From Ceratorhiza oryzae-sativae (taxonomy: Eukaryota; Basidiomycota; Agaricomycetes; Cantharellales; Ceratobasidiaceae): DNA of 43,648 bases. The translations under genes and the position numbers were made by a program. The notes under the pieces were generated by a model. That model did not search any database and was not told the DNA's origin. It saw nothing but the letters and a program-made list of their open reading frames with translations. How positions within the stretch are numbered: position 1 is the stretch's first letter; every line of letters starts with the position of its first letter. Below are positions 30,210 to 40,090 of the stretch, one piece after another. The stretch covers positions 1-43,648 of the forward strand of contig JARWMV010000120.1 of assembly GCA_030998015.1 (NCBI GenBank), in the 5' to 3' direction.

Positions 30210-30628
30210 GGAGCGGGCCGGGGGAAAACCCAAGGGAAAACCCAAGGGAAAATCAATATTTCTCCGGGCCTGCGGTCAATGAAAAGCTACCCTAACCCTG
30301 TCGAAGAGTATTCACCCTCAAGCTTCGGAGCCGTCTGTGTACGGCTTAAGCCGCACACAGACGTCTCCTCTACAAGCGTGAAATTGTTGCACGTACGTGC
30401 AACAACCTAGGGGACGGGTCAGGAAAAATAGGGGATTCAAAACTATCCCGGAGTTTCTCCGCTCTGTTGTGGGAAAGCGGGATAGGAACGATAATAGCGT
30501 CAATCGGCGCTTGAGGCGTGGAAGAAGGCATGCCAGGCAAATCATCATGCCATCAAAGTTGCCCGCAAAGGGGGTTTTTTTTTAGAAAAACCGGAATTTT
30601 ATTTCCCCTGCGGCCCTAGCTCCGCTCC
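30210..30628. repeat. F7 palindromes and low-complexity spacer
   Basis: Three CCCAAGGGAAAA-type units (30222-30257), an F7 palindrome (30316-30405) and unidentified DNA to 30600. The short open frames here follow from repeats. Mirror 23674-24092. Confidence 0.5.
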
Positions 30629-30850
30629 CCGCCGGCGTTAGAGGGAATCCTCAGATGAGGTAGCCTTGACCATGAGTCTCATGGTCCAGGCTACCTCCCA
30701 TAAAGATTCCCTCGTAGAAAATGACGACCGTTCGTCATTTTCAGCCGGCGGCTAAATATCGATATTATGCCGCGCACTAGCAATCGCAAACGGTTGCGAT
30801 TGCTCACGTTGGTTGGTGGGACAAGTCCCACCAGCAACTAACGCGCGCGG
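30629..30850 (-). mobile_element. F1 element, 222-base form
   Basis: Mirror of 23452-23673. Confidence 0.9.
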
Positions 30851-31050
30851 GGAGCGGGCCGGGCCTGCGGTCAATGAAAAGCTACCCTAACCCTGTCGAA
30901 GAGTATTCACCCTCAAGCTTCGGAGCCGTCTGTGTACGGCTTAAGCCGCACACAGACGTCTCCTCTACAAGCGTGAAATTGTTGCACGTACGTGCAACAA
31001 CCTAGGGGACGGGTCAGGAAAAATAGGGGTCTTATTCAAATTCTCGAAGT

Positions 31051-31122
31051 GGTGTTATAGCATAGTGGTCATGCGGAGTACTGTTAATACTTTTAACAGA
31101 GGTTCAATTCCTCTTAACGCCT
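31051..31122 (+). tRNA. trnN: tRNA-Asn (GTT), right copy
   Basis: The cloverleaf is complete: acceptor GGTGTTA with TAACGCC, D arm GCAT/ATGC, anticodon stem GAGTA/TACTT with loop CTGTTAA (anticodon GTT, T before it, A after it), and T arm AGAGG/CCTCT with loop TTCAATT. It supplies Asn-tRNA for mitochondrial translation. It has no GC insert. Confidence 0.92.
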
Positions 31123-31974
31123 TTGGGTTTGCTCGTAGGAGCCTGGGGCCTGCTCCACGCTCCGGCCCCTGGCTCACCTCGAGCACAAGCACAACCACCA
31201 TGGCAGCGCTTTAACCCGCCATGGCGTGTTAAAACATGTCCTGAATGAGAAGGCTTGGCATGTATTAACTTCTTGAAGTTAATGCGTATGTGCGTGCCAA
31301 GAGGGAGTCGTCATACACTGTGTATCCTTTGGATACCAGTGTATGGCATTGCGAGGTATCCTTCCACGCAAGATTTATAAAATCTTGCTGGACAGGATTA
31401 ATTAATCCGGTCCAGCAATTGCATTCCAGCAATTGCATGGAAGGATACCTCGGAATCATGGCCTCCAGCGCGAAATTCTTATAAAAGAAGAGTATAAGAA
31501 ATCTTATCCTCTTAAAATTTTCAACCATACTCCACTGACTAACCCATTTTGATGGCGCGATTCTTTTGCGCTGTGGATTCCGAGGTACCCGGATTAATTA
31601 ATCCGGGATACCTCGCAATCAGGAGGATTCCGACTAAAGTAGGCGTTTCGACTGTGTTTGGCTAAAGCTCTATGCAGAGCGAATTAACCTGCACTTCTGA
31701 CAAGTATATAGTTCAGGAATTATCAGAATGGCCCTAGGTTTCGTCTTATGGTGAAGGGCTGTGTTTTATTTCTACTCCGTGGTTGTGCTTTAACCAGGTT
31801 CCCGTGGTTTGGTGAAATACCAATAAATCCGATTTAAGCCTATTCTGGGTGGGATTTTCCTGGACTGTATTTATAGTATAAACACGCGAAACCACAGTTC
31901 TTCATTCATAGAGGATGTGATTATATTAATCTTTAATATGATATACCTTTAAAATGTCAGTCTTATAAATATTT
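31123..31974. other. Palindromes and long non-coding leader before HEG-A
   Basis: Bases 31123-31630 hold several palindromes (CCATGGCAGCGC...; GCAAGATTTATAAAATCTTGC; CCAGCAATTGCATTCC; GATTAATTAATC). Bases 31726-31945 share two blocks with 2221-2360. TCTTATAAATAT at about 31958 is shared with the window start. No gene was found. Mirror 22328-23179. Confidence 0.45.
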
Positions 31975-32079
31975 TTGATTAAAACCATGAAAAGAAATAG
32001 CATGACTCAAGCAGAACGATTACAGTTCTCTTTACCTCAAAATCTGAAAGACATTCTTGTCGGGCTTATCCTCGGGGAC

Positions 32080-32959
32080 TCTCTTCGAATATTCCCTTTT
32101 TTAATTCTAATAACAACTTTTGTATTTTATTGTGCTACGAAATTATTATTCTATATCGATTATACTCAATTAATTGAGTCTGATATAAATTTGTATAGTC
32201 AACTATTCCTTTCTTCTTTAGTGCCTGTTAAAACCAAACGGCTAACAAAAAAGGAAAGAGAGGAATTTGTTATACCTGAAAATTTACGAGAAATCACTAT
32301 AGACCCCCCAAACTGATGCAGCTACGCTGCATTGTTTGGGGGGGCTATAGCCCCCCAAAATACGCGGTCCCTACGGGCCAGCGTATTGGGGGTCTATAGG
32401 GTTATTATTAGGAGATTTGTCTGCACAGAAACAAACCATTAAAGGAAATGCTTATTTTAGATTTGAACAAGGAATAGTTCATAAAGATTACCTTTACCAT
32501 TTGTACGAACTATTTCAAACTTATTGTTCAAGTGCCCCAAAAATAACTAATCGTCTTCCTGACAGTAGAACAGGAAATGTATATTCTCGTGTTTCTTTTT
32601 TCACTTATTGCTTACCCTGTTTTACCGAGCTATATAATTTATTTTACATATCAGGTAAAAAGGTAGTTCCAAGCATTATAGAGGACTTGTTAACACCTTT
32701 GTCTTTAAGCTATTGGATAGCAGATGATGGTAGCTGGAATAAACCTGGCAAATATACCGTATTATGTACGGATTCTTTCACATTAGAAGAAGTTGAACTT
32801 TTAATTGAAGTTTTAAATAACAAATTTAACTTAAAATGCTACAAATGTAGACAAGGAACTTCTTACAGAATAATAATTCCTTCTTATTCAATTCCTGTTT
32901 TACGAAATTTGTTGGCGGCGCACATGGCTCCTATGATGCGACATAAAATAGGTTTATAG
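32080..32959 (+). pseudogene. LAGLIDADG_2 homing endonuclease HEG-B nested in HEG-A
   Basis: It is in frame with the HEG-A N-terminus. A hydrophobic stretch (FPFLILITTFVFYCATKLLF) comes first, then TKRLTKKEREEFVIPENLRE, the first motif (TIGLLLGDLSAQKQ), DYLYHLYELFQTYC, CLPCFTELYNLFYISGKK, LTPLSLSYW and the second motif (IADDGSWNK), SFTLEEVELLIEVLNNKFNL and an end MMRHKIGL with TAA. An F3 insert (32303-32399, 97 bases) breaks it inside the first motif; removing it restores REITIGLLLGDL exactly. The downstream 180 residues from 32417 are open. No group I core was seen beside it, so it seems to be an inserted free HEG rather than a whole intron. Confidence 0.85.
32303..32399. mobile_element. F3 element, 97-base form, in HEG-B
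   Basis: CTATAG borders both ends (32297-32302 and 32394-32399). The insert carries the GCAGCTACGCTGC stem and a second part, CTACGGGCCAGCG. Excision rebuilds the LAGLIDADG helix. Confidence 0.9.
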
Positions 32960-33639
32960 TTTTATATATTATTATTATTAACAACAAACCCCTCCTTATT
33001 TTCCCCAAGGAGTCGATATCCTGGCCTGTTTCAACTCGAAGAGTTGAAGCAGGCCTCGATCCTGGCCTCTCGAAGAGTTGAAGCAGGCCACGGTAGATGT
33101 GCATTCGTAAACGAAAAGCAAGTGTGAATGCAAGATTGCAATTTGAACAAAGTATTTTACATGAGGATTACTTGCTCCACCTTTATGATTTGTTTAAAAC
33201 TTATTGTTCTTCATTGCCCAAAACAACTAATCGACCGCCGCACAAAGTAACACGTAAAATATATACTAGAGTTACGTTTAATACCTTTTCCTTACCTTGC
33301 TTTAATGAACTCTATGATTTGTTCTATCCGAATGGGCAAAAAGTAGTTCCATTAAACATAGGGGAGTTGCTTACTCCTTTGTCTTTAGTTTACTGGCTTT
33401 GTGACGATGGTAGTTTTAATAAAAAAGACCGGGCATTGGTGCTAAGTACTCAAAGTTTCACTATTGCTGAGGTAGAACTTCTAGTTCAAGTTTTAACTGA
33501 CAAATTCGGGTTAAAAAGCACAATTAATGCAAATAATGGTGGTTTTACAATCAGAATTTCAGCCAAATCAACACCGGTTTTACAATCCTTATTGAAGGAC
33601 CTTATGCCATCCATGATGCTATACAAAATCGGGCTATAA

Positions 33640-33947
33640 AATATAGTAATAATTTAGCCTGCCAAAATAAATACATCAGAAAATACCTCTAAGGCCGACA
33701 CAGGCGTCAATTGCCACCGTCGACCCCCCAAACTGATGCAGCTATGCTGCATTGTTTGGGGGGGTGATGGCACTCCCAATACGCTGGCCCGTAGGGCGTG
33801 CCTTACAGGCTTGGTAACGCATTGGGAGGCCGTCGTGTTGGTATAACCGCGCCTAAATTCATACCCCAATTTATCTGTCGGCGTAGCCGCCGGACCATAA
33901 CCATGGTTCAGGCCCATGATCCGCCGCCGTATGGACTCTAGGGCTGC
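33640..33947. other. Non-coding with an F3 element; weak coding-like piece
   Basis: The minus strand at 33656-33710 reads VSALEVFSDVFILAG then a stop, family unknown. An F3 lies at 33723-33835, then GGACCATAACCATGGTTCAGG. Mirror 20355-20662. Confidence 0.35.
33723..33835. mobile_element. F3 element, 113-base form
   Basis: CCGTCG flanks both ends (33717-33722 and 33830-33835). Confidence 0.85.
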
Positions 33948-34169
33948 CCGCCGGCGTTAGAGGGAATCCTCAGATGAGGTAGCCTTGACCATGAGTCTCA
34001 TGGTCCAGGCTACCTCCCATAAAGATTCCCTCGTAGAAAATGACGACCGTTCGTCATTTTCAGCCGGCGGCTAAATATCGATATTATGCCGCGCACTAGC
34101 AATCGCAAACGGTTGCGATTGCTCACGTTGGTTGGTGGGACAAGTCCCACCAGCAACTAACGCGCGCGG
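33948..34169 (-). mobile_element. F1 element, 222-base form
   Basis: Mirror of 20133-20354. Confidence 0.9.
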
Positions 34170-34693
34170 GCTGGCTGAAATTGTTGCACGTACGTGCAAC
34201 AACTTCACGCTTGTAGAGGAGACGGCTCCGAAGCTTGAGTTAAATCATGCAAGCATGATTATTTCCTCAAGCTGCCCTAGAGGGACAGGAGGCGGCGGAA
34301 GGGCCGGCGGACGATCGTGCAAGCACGATCCTCCGCCGGCCCTGTTAAATGAACCCTCGTCGAATCGGTTTAGTGCGTCCCTGCCGGACATCTTCGATGA
34401 CCGAGCAGGGAACGTGCGGAGATTCCAGCGTACACCTGACCCGTTGGGGAATGGGGCACGAGGCCGGCCCTCTGGCGGTGAGCCTGCTCCCGTTAACCTA
34501 GATACCAGGGCCGACGATCTTAGAGAGAAAGAACGCCGATCGAGGCGAGTATGGATCATATGGGGGTAACAACCGACCGAAGGTTGCGGACTATGACTGG
34601 TCCTTGCCCAAATTTGTCTGGCCTCTATCTCGGTCAACATCGTTCCGTGGTTTGCTTCCATGCAAGATTTATAAAATCTTGCTGGACCTGTAT
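34170..34693. other. Structured non-coding DNA
   Basis: F7 half-palindrome, then ATCATGCAAGCATGAT, CGGCGGACGATCGTGC and about 300 bases of GC-rich unique DNA with a long but compositionally odd open frame (34132-34569) that starts inside F1; I do not take it as a gene. The end shares GCAAACCACGGAACG (other strand) with 10200-10220. Mirror 19609-20132. Confidence 0.4.
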
Positions 34694-34915
34694 CCGCCGG
34701 CGTTAGAGGGAATCCTCAGATGAGGTAGCCTTGACCATGAGTCTCATGGTCCAGGCTACCTCCCATAAAGATTCCCTCGTAGAAAATGACGACCGTTCGT
34801 CATTTTCAGCCGGCGGCTAAATATCGATATTATGCCGCGCACTAGCAATCGCAAACGGTTGCGATTGCTCACGTTGGTTGGTGGGACAAGTCCCACCAGC
34901 AACTAACGCGCGCGG
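34694..34915 (-). mobile_element. F1 element, 222-base form
   Basis: Mirror of 19387-19608. Confidence 0.9.
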
Positions 34916-35126
34916 GCCCCCGCTCTATCGGCTAAAATCTTAGGTGTAACCCAAGATTTCAGCCGCCCTGCCTAGAGAACTGCGCTTTAGCGCACGTCTT
35001 GGCAGGGGTAATAAAGCGGAGGGTCAACGACCCGTGGGCATTGTTAACGAGGCCGCGTTCGCGGCGAGCCGCGCGCACGCCAGGGCCGCCTTGGCAAGCC
35101 AAGGCGTTCGCAGGCGTGCACGGGTC

Positions 35127-35298
35127 CCGCCGGCGTTAGAGGGAATCCTAAAGATTCCCTCGTAGAAAATGACGACCGTTCGTCATTTTCAGCCGGCGGC
35201 TAAATATCGATATTATGCCGCGCACTAGCAATCGCAAACGGTTGCGATTGCTCACGTTGGTTGGTGGGACAAGTCCCACCAGCAACTAACGCGCGCGG
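35127..35298 (-). mobile_element. F1 element, 172-base form
   Basis: Mirror of 19004-19175. Confidence 0.9.
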
Positions 35299-36245
35299 AC
35301 GCTAAACCACGGTTCGACTCAAGCTTCGGAGCCGTCTGTGTACGGCTTAAGCCGCACACAGACGTCTCCTCTACAAGCGTGAAATTGTTGCACGTACGTG
35401 CAACAACTTCAGAGTAGTTGACACGAGATAGGGTAGGGGAACTTAAGTTCTCCTTCTTCCCGTCTGCGGCCGTGTTCCTGGAACACGACCACAGACGCAG
35501 GTGACCCCCAAACTGCCATTTCTTGACAATTCCTTAGGAATTGTCAAGGAGCCTGATTCCGAGCTGCATCAGTTTGGGGGGTCAATGGCGCCACAAGTCT
35601 TGTGGCGCGCATTGCAATCATTGGGGAGCAGCTGAAAGGGAAGAACCTGGGTACCCCGCTTAGGCCGCCCTTCGGGCGATCAAAGAGCGTTAGAAGTGAG
35701 GGCAAAAGTGCGGTAACGAAATTTGACCGAGCCCTTCGGGGCTGAAGTAAAAACGCTCTTACGGATAGTGGTATCCCTTCGGAGTTTTCCCCAAAGACCG
35801 CGCCTTTCTGAGCATCATGGTCAAAAATCATGCATGGCAACGGCCTCCCAATGCGTTACCAAGCCTGTAAGGCACGCCCTACGGGCCAGCGTATTGGGAG
35901 TGCCATTACCCGGGGTGGTTTTGGGCCCTAGTGCCCCCCAAACATGTGCAGCTACGCTGCATTGTTTGGGGGGCATCCACCCCCCAAATGAAGCAATTAC
36001 GGGGCCTCTAAAATAGCTTTGCTATTTTAAGTGGCCCCTAATTGCATCATTGGGGGTCTACGGGCACTCTTTGCCCAACTATCTGGGATCTTCTGGTAAT
36101 AAAAAAAAATAACACCCAGAACCCTTGAACACATGTCCTGGGGCTCTGGATTGAATTTTCCTTACCTTGCTAGGTACGCTGCTGAATCGGCGATCGTAAG
36201 CTCGTTTTCATTGTTGAGGTAACTCAACTTCTGAAAACGATCGGT
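35299..36245. repeat. Dense repeat cluster: F7, F3-like and F4
   Basis: F7 palindrome (35319-35410), a GTCTGCGGCCGTGTTCC hairpin (35462-35497), a CTTGACAATTCC/GGAATTGTCAAG hairpin in an F3-like frame (35504-35585), F4 (35660-35690), an F3-like 113-base type (35838-35915), and a further nested F3 (35930-36062). The last 180 bases are AT-rich non-coding DNA with TCGTTTTCA/TGAAAACGA pairs. Mirror 18057-19003. Confidence 0.6.
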
Positions 36246-36407
36246 TTGTATTACTCGGTTTCAGCTAGATCAAATAAAAACAAAAATAAACTTCTGGCTA
36301 GCTGGTGCAATAAAGTGTTCCATCAATACCCTAGTCAAATTGTGGTTAAGTTTCAAGGAAAACCTATCCTGTATAAAAATAAAATACTGGATTCAGCCTT
36401 TTTCGCC
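36246..36407 (+). other. Unidentified protein fragment
   Basis: One frame reads SARSNKNKNKLLASWCNKVF and YPSQIVVKFQGKPILYKNKI before a GC repeat cuts it at 36408. Base composition is AT-rich like the real genes. I do not recognise the family. It could be the end of an older HEG or another lost gene. Confidence 0.35.
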
Positions 36408-36583
36408 TCGACTGTGGGCGGCTTTAGCCGCCCACAGGCTCCGGCCCCTCCAAACAATGCAGCGTAGCTGCACATGTTTGGGGGGCAGAAGTCTGCGGTC
36501 GTGTTCATGGAACAAGACCACAGACGAGGTAAAAACAAATATTTAGAAATGCGAAAGCATAGGCACAATTAAACAAAAAAAAA

Positions 36584-37261
36584 ATGATAAACAACTTTTT
36601 ATTAGACGTGTTAGCCGCTGGAGCTATCTTATCAGGTATTTTAGTTATTACTTCTAAAAACCCTGTAATTGCTGTACTTTTCTTAATTTCAGCTTTCTGC
36701 AACGCCGCAGGTTACCTAATCTTACTTGGAGTGGGCTTTGTAGGTATTTCATACATAATAGTCTACATTGGAGCCATAGCTGTGCTTTTCCTATTTGTAA
36801 TTATGATGATTAATATTAATTTATCTGACATACTGGACATTGGAAGTCAGTATACAAAAAACCTACCTTTGGCTTTAACTGTAGGTTTTCTATTTACATA
36901 TGAGATTTTCACAGTAATTCCCGTGAACTTCGGTAAAGTTGCTATATTAAATCTGCCTTTGGAATTATTAACTTATTTAAATGGATTACTATACGGTTCA
37001 ACCGTTCCTTCAATATCTGATGTAAATATTTCCCAAAATCCGTATACTTGGGACATTTCAAGTTTTAGTTTCCTACAAGTAGAATCATTGGGCCACGGAC
37101 TGTACACCTATGGAGCCCCATTGTTCATTTTATGTAGTATAATACTATTGCTTTCGATGTTGGCTCCTATTTCAGTTGTCCATTTAAAATCAAGTAATAA
37201 CCAAAAAACTTATCAAACTTCTAACCCCTCCCAAACCAGAAACTCTATTTCATTTAATTGA
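36584..37261 (+). CDS. nad6: NADH dehydrogenase subunit 6, right copy
   Basis: The 225-residue protein is a membrane subunit of complex I. Helices are at about residues 5-23, 27-47, 50-75 (with the conserved GVGFVGISYIIVYIGAIAVL segment), 95-115 and 175-198 (YTYGAPLFILCSIILLLSML). The conserved third helix carries the pi-bulge region used in coupling. The length agrees with fungal Nad6. The ATG at 36584 follows an A-run and gives the usual hydrophobic start. The stop is TGA at 37259-37261; downstream the same frame stays open into a LAGLIDADG protein. The gene has no GC insert. Confidence 0.97.
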   Translation: MINNFLLDVLAAGAILSGILVITSKNPVIAVLFLISAFCNAAGYLILLGVGFVGISYIIVYIGAIAVLFLFVIMMININLSDILDIGSQYTKNLPLALTVGFLFTYEIFTVIPVNFGKVAILNLPLELLTYLNGLLYGSTVPSISDVNISQNPYTWDISSFSFLQVESLGHGLYTYGAPLFILCSIILLLSMLAPISVVHLKSSNNQKTYQTSNPSQTRNSISFN

Positions 37262-37663
37262 ACAAGATCAGTTAAACATAATCTTGGGCTCAACTCCGGT
37301 AATAGAGCTTCTTACCATACATCTTCTTACTCGGGTAAATTAGATCCTTGGGCTGTTACAGGTCTAGTGGATGCTGAGGGCTATTTTGGTTTCACTATTA
37401 CAAAAAAAAGTGGGAGAAAACTAGGTTTCGAACTAAAACCCCAATTTTGTCTTCACATGCATGCTAGAGAGTATGATCTACTTGTCAGTTTAAAAGAATT
37501 CTTTGGGGTAGGTACAGTCACTTTAAGAAGTAAAGACGCGTATTATGCTGTATATTCTAAAAGGGATCTCGAAATTATTGTTCAACATTTTAAACTATTC
37601 CCTTTATTGACCTCAAAAAGAAATAGTTTCTTTATATTTTTAATTGTTTTTGATATGTTCTGT

Positions 37664-37835
37664 CCGCCGGCGTTAGAGGGAATCCTAAAGATTCCCTCGT
37701 AGAAAATGACGACCGTTCGTCATTTTCAGCCGGCGGCTAAATATCGATATTATGCCGCGCACTAGCAATCGCAAACGGTTGCGATTGCTCACGTTGGTTG
37801 GTGGGACAAGTCCCACCAGCAACTAACGCGCGCGG
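37664..37835 (-). mobile_element. F1 element inside the nad6-linked HEG
   Basis: Mirror of 16467-16638; flanks TTCTGT and ACATCT. Confidence 0.9.
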
Positions 37836-37870
37836 ACATCTTTCTGTGGAAGGTTTCATGAGAGCTGTTT

Positions 37871-38120
37871 CATACCCCCGCTTAGGGTCAACCAGCATTG
37901 TATTTATATATAAATACATGCTGTTGACCCGTGGGTATGGATATCGAGGCCGCGTTCGCGGCGAGGTATTGCGAGGTACCCTGGAACTTTAAGTTCCAGG
38001 GTACCTCGGAATCAGACGCCGCGCGCACGCCAGGGCCGCCTTGGCTTACATTGACCTTAAGGTCAATATGAGCCAAGCTTGCTTGGCTTAAGCCAAGGCG
38101 TTCGCAGGCGTGCACGGGTC
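37871..38120. repeat. F2a element inside the nad6-linked HEG
   Basis: Full-length F2a, read from ATACCCCCGC to CACGGGTC, joined to F1. Confidence 0.8.
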
Positions 38121-38292
38121 CCGCCGGCGTTAGAGGGAATCCTAAAGATTCCCTCGTAGAAAATGACGACCGTTCGTCATTTTCAGCCGGCGGCTAAATA
38201 TCGATATTATGCCGCGCACTAGCAATCGCAAACGGTTGCGATTGCTCACGTTGGTTGGTGGGACAAGTCCCACCAGCAACTAACGCGCGCGG
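38121..38292 (-). mobile_element. F1 element joined to F2a
   Basis: Mirror of 16010-16181. Confidence 0.9.
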
Positions 38293-38365
38293 AAACTATC
38301 TTAACAGACCATTAGAACCCGAGACATTAAACTCTATCACAGGGATTTACGGAAAACTACCATTG

Positions 38366-38465
38366 ACCCCCCAAACTGATGCAGCTATGCTGCATTGTTT
38401 GGGGGGGTAATGGCCCTCCCAATACGTTGGCCTTACAGGCTTGGTAACGCATTGGGAGGTCATTG
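38366..38465. mobile_element. F3 element, 100-base form
   Basis: CATTG at both ends (38361-38365 and 38461-38465). Compared with the 113-base form it lacks a CGTAGGGCG part. Excision joins GKLP to LLILPP. Confidence 0.85.
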
Positions 38466-38560
38466 TTAATCTTACCGCCTGTTGTAAAGTATTCTAGTGT
38501 AACTATTCCAAGTCCTTGGTGGGTTATTGGGTTTATATCCGGACAATCTAAATAAAGGTT

Positions 38561-38809
38561 TGCCTGAAGAATTGAAAATAGCGTTCACAAATGTTGTCCC
38601 TGTAGACCCCCAATGATTACATTATTGGGGGGCTACTGCCCCTCAAACAATGCAGCGTAGCTGCACATGTTTGGGGGTCAGTAGAGAGACCAGAGTATGG
38701 TTTCAACTGGTCCAGTTGCATGGTGGTCCAGTTGCATGGTGGTCCAGATGGAAATATACCTTATCCTATGTGGATCTCCGGGTTTGTTTCTGGAAAATGA
38801 TAACCTCGA
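38561..38809 (+). pseudogene. LAGLIDADG_1 linker and second motif fragment (HEG-Z)
   Basis: GLPEELKIAFTNVVPV, then F3, then VERPEY, an internal 16-base tandem duplication (38711-38742) and PYPMWISGFVSGK. This is the usual passage from linker to second domain of a two-domain HEG, but it follows another HEG with no first domain of its own, so two HEGs seem to have recombined. Confidence 0.6.
38606..38684. mobile_element. F3 element, 79-base form
   Basis: GTAG flanks it (38602-38605 and 38681-38684). Excision restores VVPVERPEY. Confidence 0.75.
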
Positions 38810-39559
38810 CTGTGGGCGGCTTTAGCCGCCCACAGGCTCCGGGCAGCGTAGCTGCACATGTTTGGGGGGCAGAAGTCTGCGGTCGTGTTCCTGGAACAAG
38901 ACCACAGACGAGGTAGAAATAGTAATTCAAGTTTTTATCCTTAAAAATAAATTATTTGAAACTAATCTTAGTTACGAGGCTAACTTTTTTTAAAAGTTTA
39001 TTTCTGAGTTGTCTCCTAATGATAAATATCCATTTAGGAAGACAAGCCAACTTTTAGGTCCGGGGTTCCAAGATTGGTCTTTCTGTCTCCGAGGGCTCCA
39101 GTGATGGACTCCTCAGCCGGGAAGTCGATTTGAGCTTTACTTCTATCCAGATATGGAAGAAACCGGACCTTTGGATTCTATTGTTCTCCGTATAGAGATG
39201 TAGACGATTCCAAAGTTAGGTCAGATTCCTAAAATTTGAAGAAAGTTTTGAGTCCTATAATCGCCTGAATCATACCCCCGCTTATCGGCTGAAATCTTAG
39301 GTGTAACCCAAGATTTCAGCCGATAAGCGGAGGGTCAACGACCCGTGGGTATGGTTATCGAGGCCGCGTTCGCGGCGAGGTATTGCGAGGTACCCTGGAA
39401 CTTTCAGTTCCAGGGTACCTAGGAATCAGACGCCGCGCGCACGCCAGGGCCGCCTTGGCTTAAGCCAAGGCGTTCGCAGGCGTGCACGGGTCATAAATTG
39501 TGTGGCAAATAGGGTATTCAAAACAACATAACTCGTGTTTTCACCTTTTTAATTTTTAA
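38810..39559. other. Repeat hairpin, HEG debris and F2a variant
   Basis: Bases 38803-38915 form a GTGGGCGGCTTTAGCCGCCCAC hairpin cluster. Bases 38920-39268 are AT-rich with short HEG-like frames I could not assign. Bases 39270-39492 are an F2a variant with ATCGGCTGAAATCTTAGG. Bases 39493-39559 are the AT-rich leader of HEG-F. Mirror 14743-15492. Confidence 0.45.
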
Positions 39560-40090
39560 ATGAGAAATATTACAAAATCACAATTTCACACTTTTTCTCC
39601 TCTTAGCCGAAAAATTATGACAAAAGAAGAACGATCACTTTTTTCTTTATCTGCTGATTTAAAGGCCATATTGGTTGGTCTACTATTGGGAGACCTTTAT
39701 GCTCGAAAACAAAAAAGAAGTGTAAATGCGTGTTTATGCTTCGAACAGGGACTTGTTCATGAGACTTATCTTTTCCATCTCTACGATTTATTTAAAAGTT
39801 ACTGTCAATCAGCCCCCCAAACAAGTAATCGACTTCCTGATAAACGAACCGGTAAAATCTATGCTAGAGTCACATTTACAACCTGTGCATTACCTTGCTT
39901 TAATGAGTTATATGACCCGCGCACGCCAGGGCCGCAGCTTATAGCTGCGATCGTAGGCGGGCACGGGTAAGTGATCTACTTACTCCTATATCTTTAGCTT
40001 ATTGGCTATGCGACGATGGTAGTTTTTGTAAATCAAGTCAAAGAGTTACTCTTTGTACAGAATCATTTACTTTCCCCACAGAATCGACGC
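39560..40090 (+). pseudogene. LAGLIDADG_2 homing endonuclease HEG-F, N-terminal two thirds
   Basis: The ATG at 39560 follows an AT-rich leader. Pieces: TKEERSLFSLSADLKAILVG, first motif (LVGLLLGDLYARKQK), YLFHLYDLFKSYCQS, NRLPDKRTGKIYARVTF, ALPCFNELYD. A 50-base palindromic insert (39916-39969) breaks the frame; it resumes as DLLTPISLAYWLCDDGSFCK and TLCTESFTFPTEST. F1 then cuts it at 40091. Its C-terminus is probably the fragment at 42183-42471, about 2 kb further on. Confidence 0.82.

Larger units (their letters stand above)
31975..33639 (+). pseudogene. LAGLIDADG_2 homing endonuclease HEG-A, interrupted by another HEG
   Basis: The N-terminus (MTQAERLQFSLPQNLKDILV, then GLILGD) ends at 32079. 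The protein resumes at 33100 with CIRKRKASVNARLQFEQ, HEDYLLHLYDLF, SLPCFNELYDLFYPNG, LTPLSLVYWLCDDGSFNKK, SFTIAEVELLVQVLTDKFGL and ends MMLYKIGL with TAA. Compared with HEG-F and HEG-1 (GDLYARK, GDLYIRK), the break falls right after the GD of the first catalytic motif. About 1 kb of foreign DNA containing HEG-B lies in between, flanked on the 3' side by CAACTCGAAGAGTTG hairpins (33020-33090). The C-terminal 180 residues (from ATG 33097) are open but lack the first motif. Confidence 0.85.
37262..38555 (+). pseudogene. LAGLIDADG_1 HEG in frame behind nad6
   Basis: After the nad6 TGA the same frame reads TRSVKHNLGLNSGNRASYHT, then the first motif (WAVTGLVDAEGYFGF), FFGVGTVTLRSKDAYYAVYS, PLLTSKRNSFFIFLIVFDMF. 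F1 (37664-37835) interrupts here. It resumes as HLSVEGFMRAVSY, is cut by F2a plus F1 (37871-38292), resumes as NYLNRPLEPETLNSITGIYG, is cut by F3 (38366-38465), and resumes as LLILPPVVKYSSVTIPSPWW and VIGFISGQSK. The second domain then stops. The first ATG is at 37367. The protein would have cut DNA at or near nad6; it is now a relic. Confidence 0.8.

Noticed and set aside
34132..34569. A 145-residue open frame (and an overlapping opposite one of 138 residues)
   Set aside because: It starts inside an F1 element, is GC-rich unlike the true genes, and has an open frame on both strands, as expected in low-stop GC-rich DNA.
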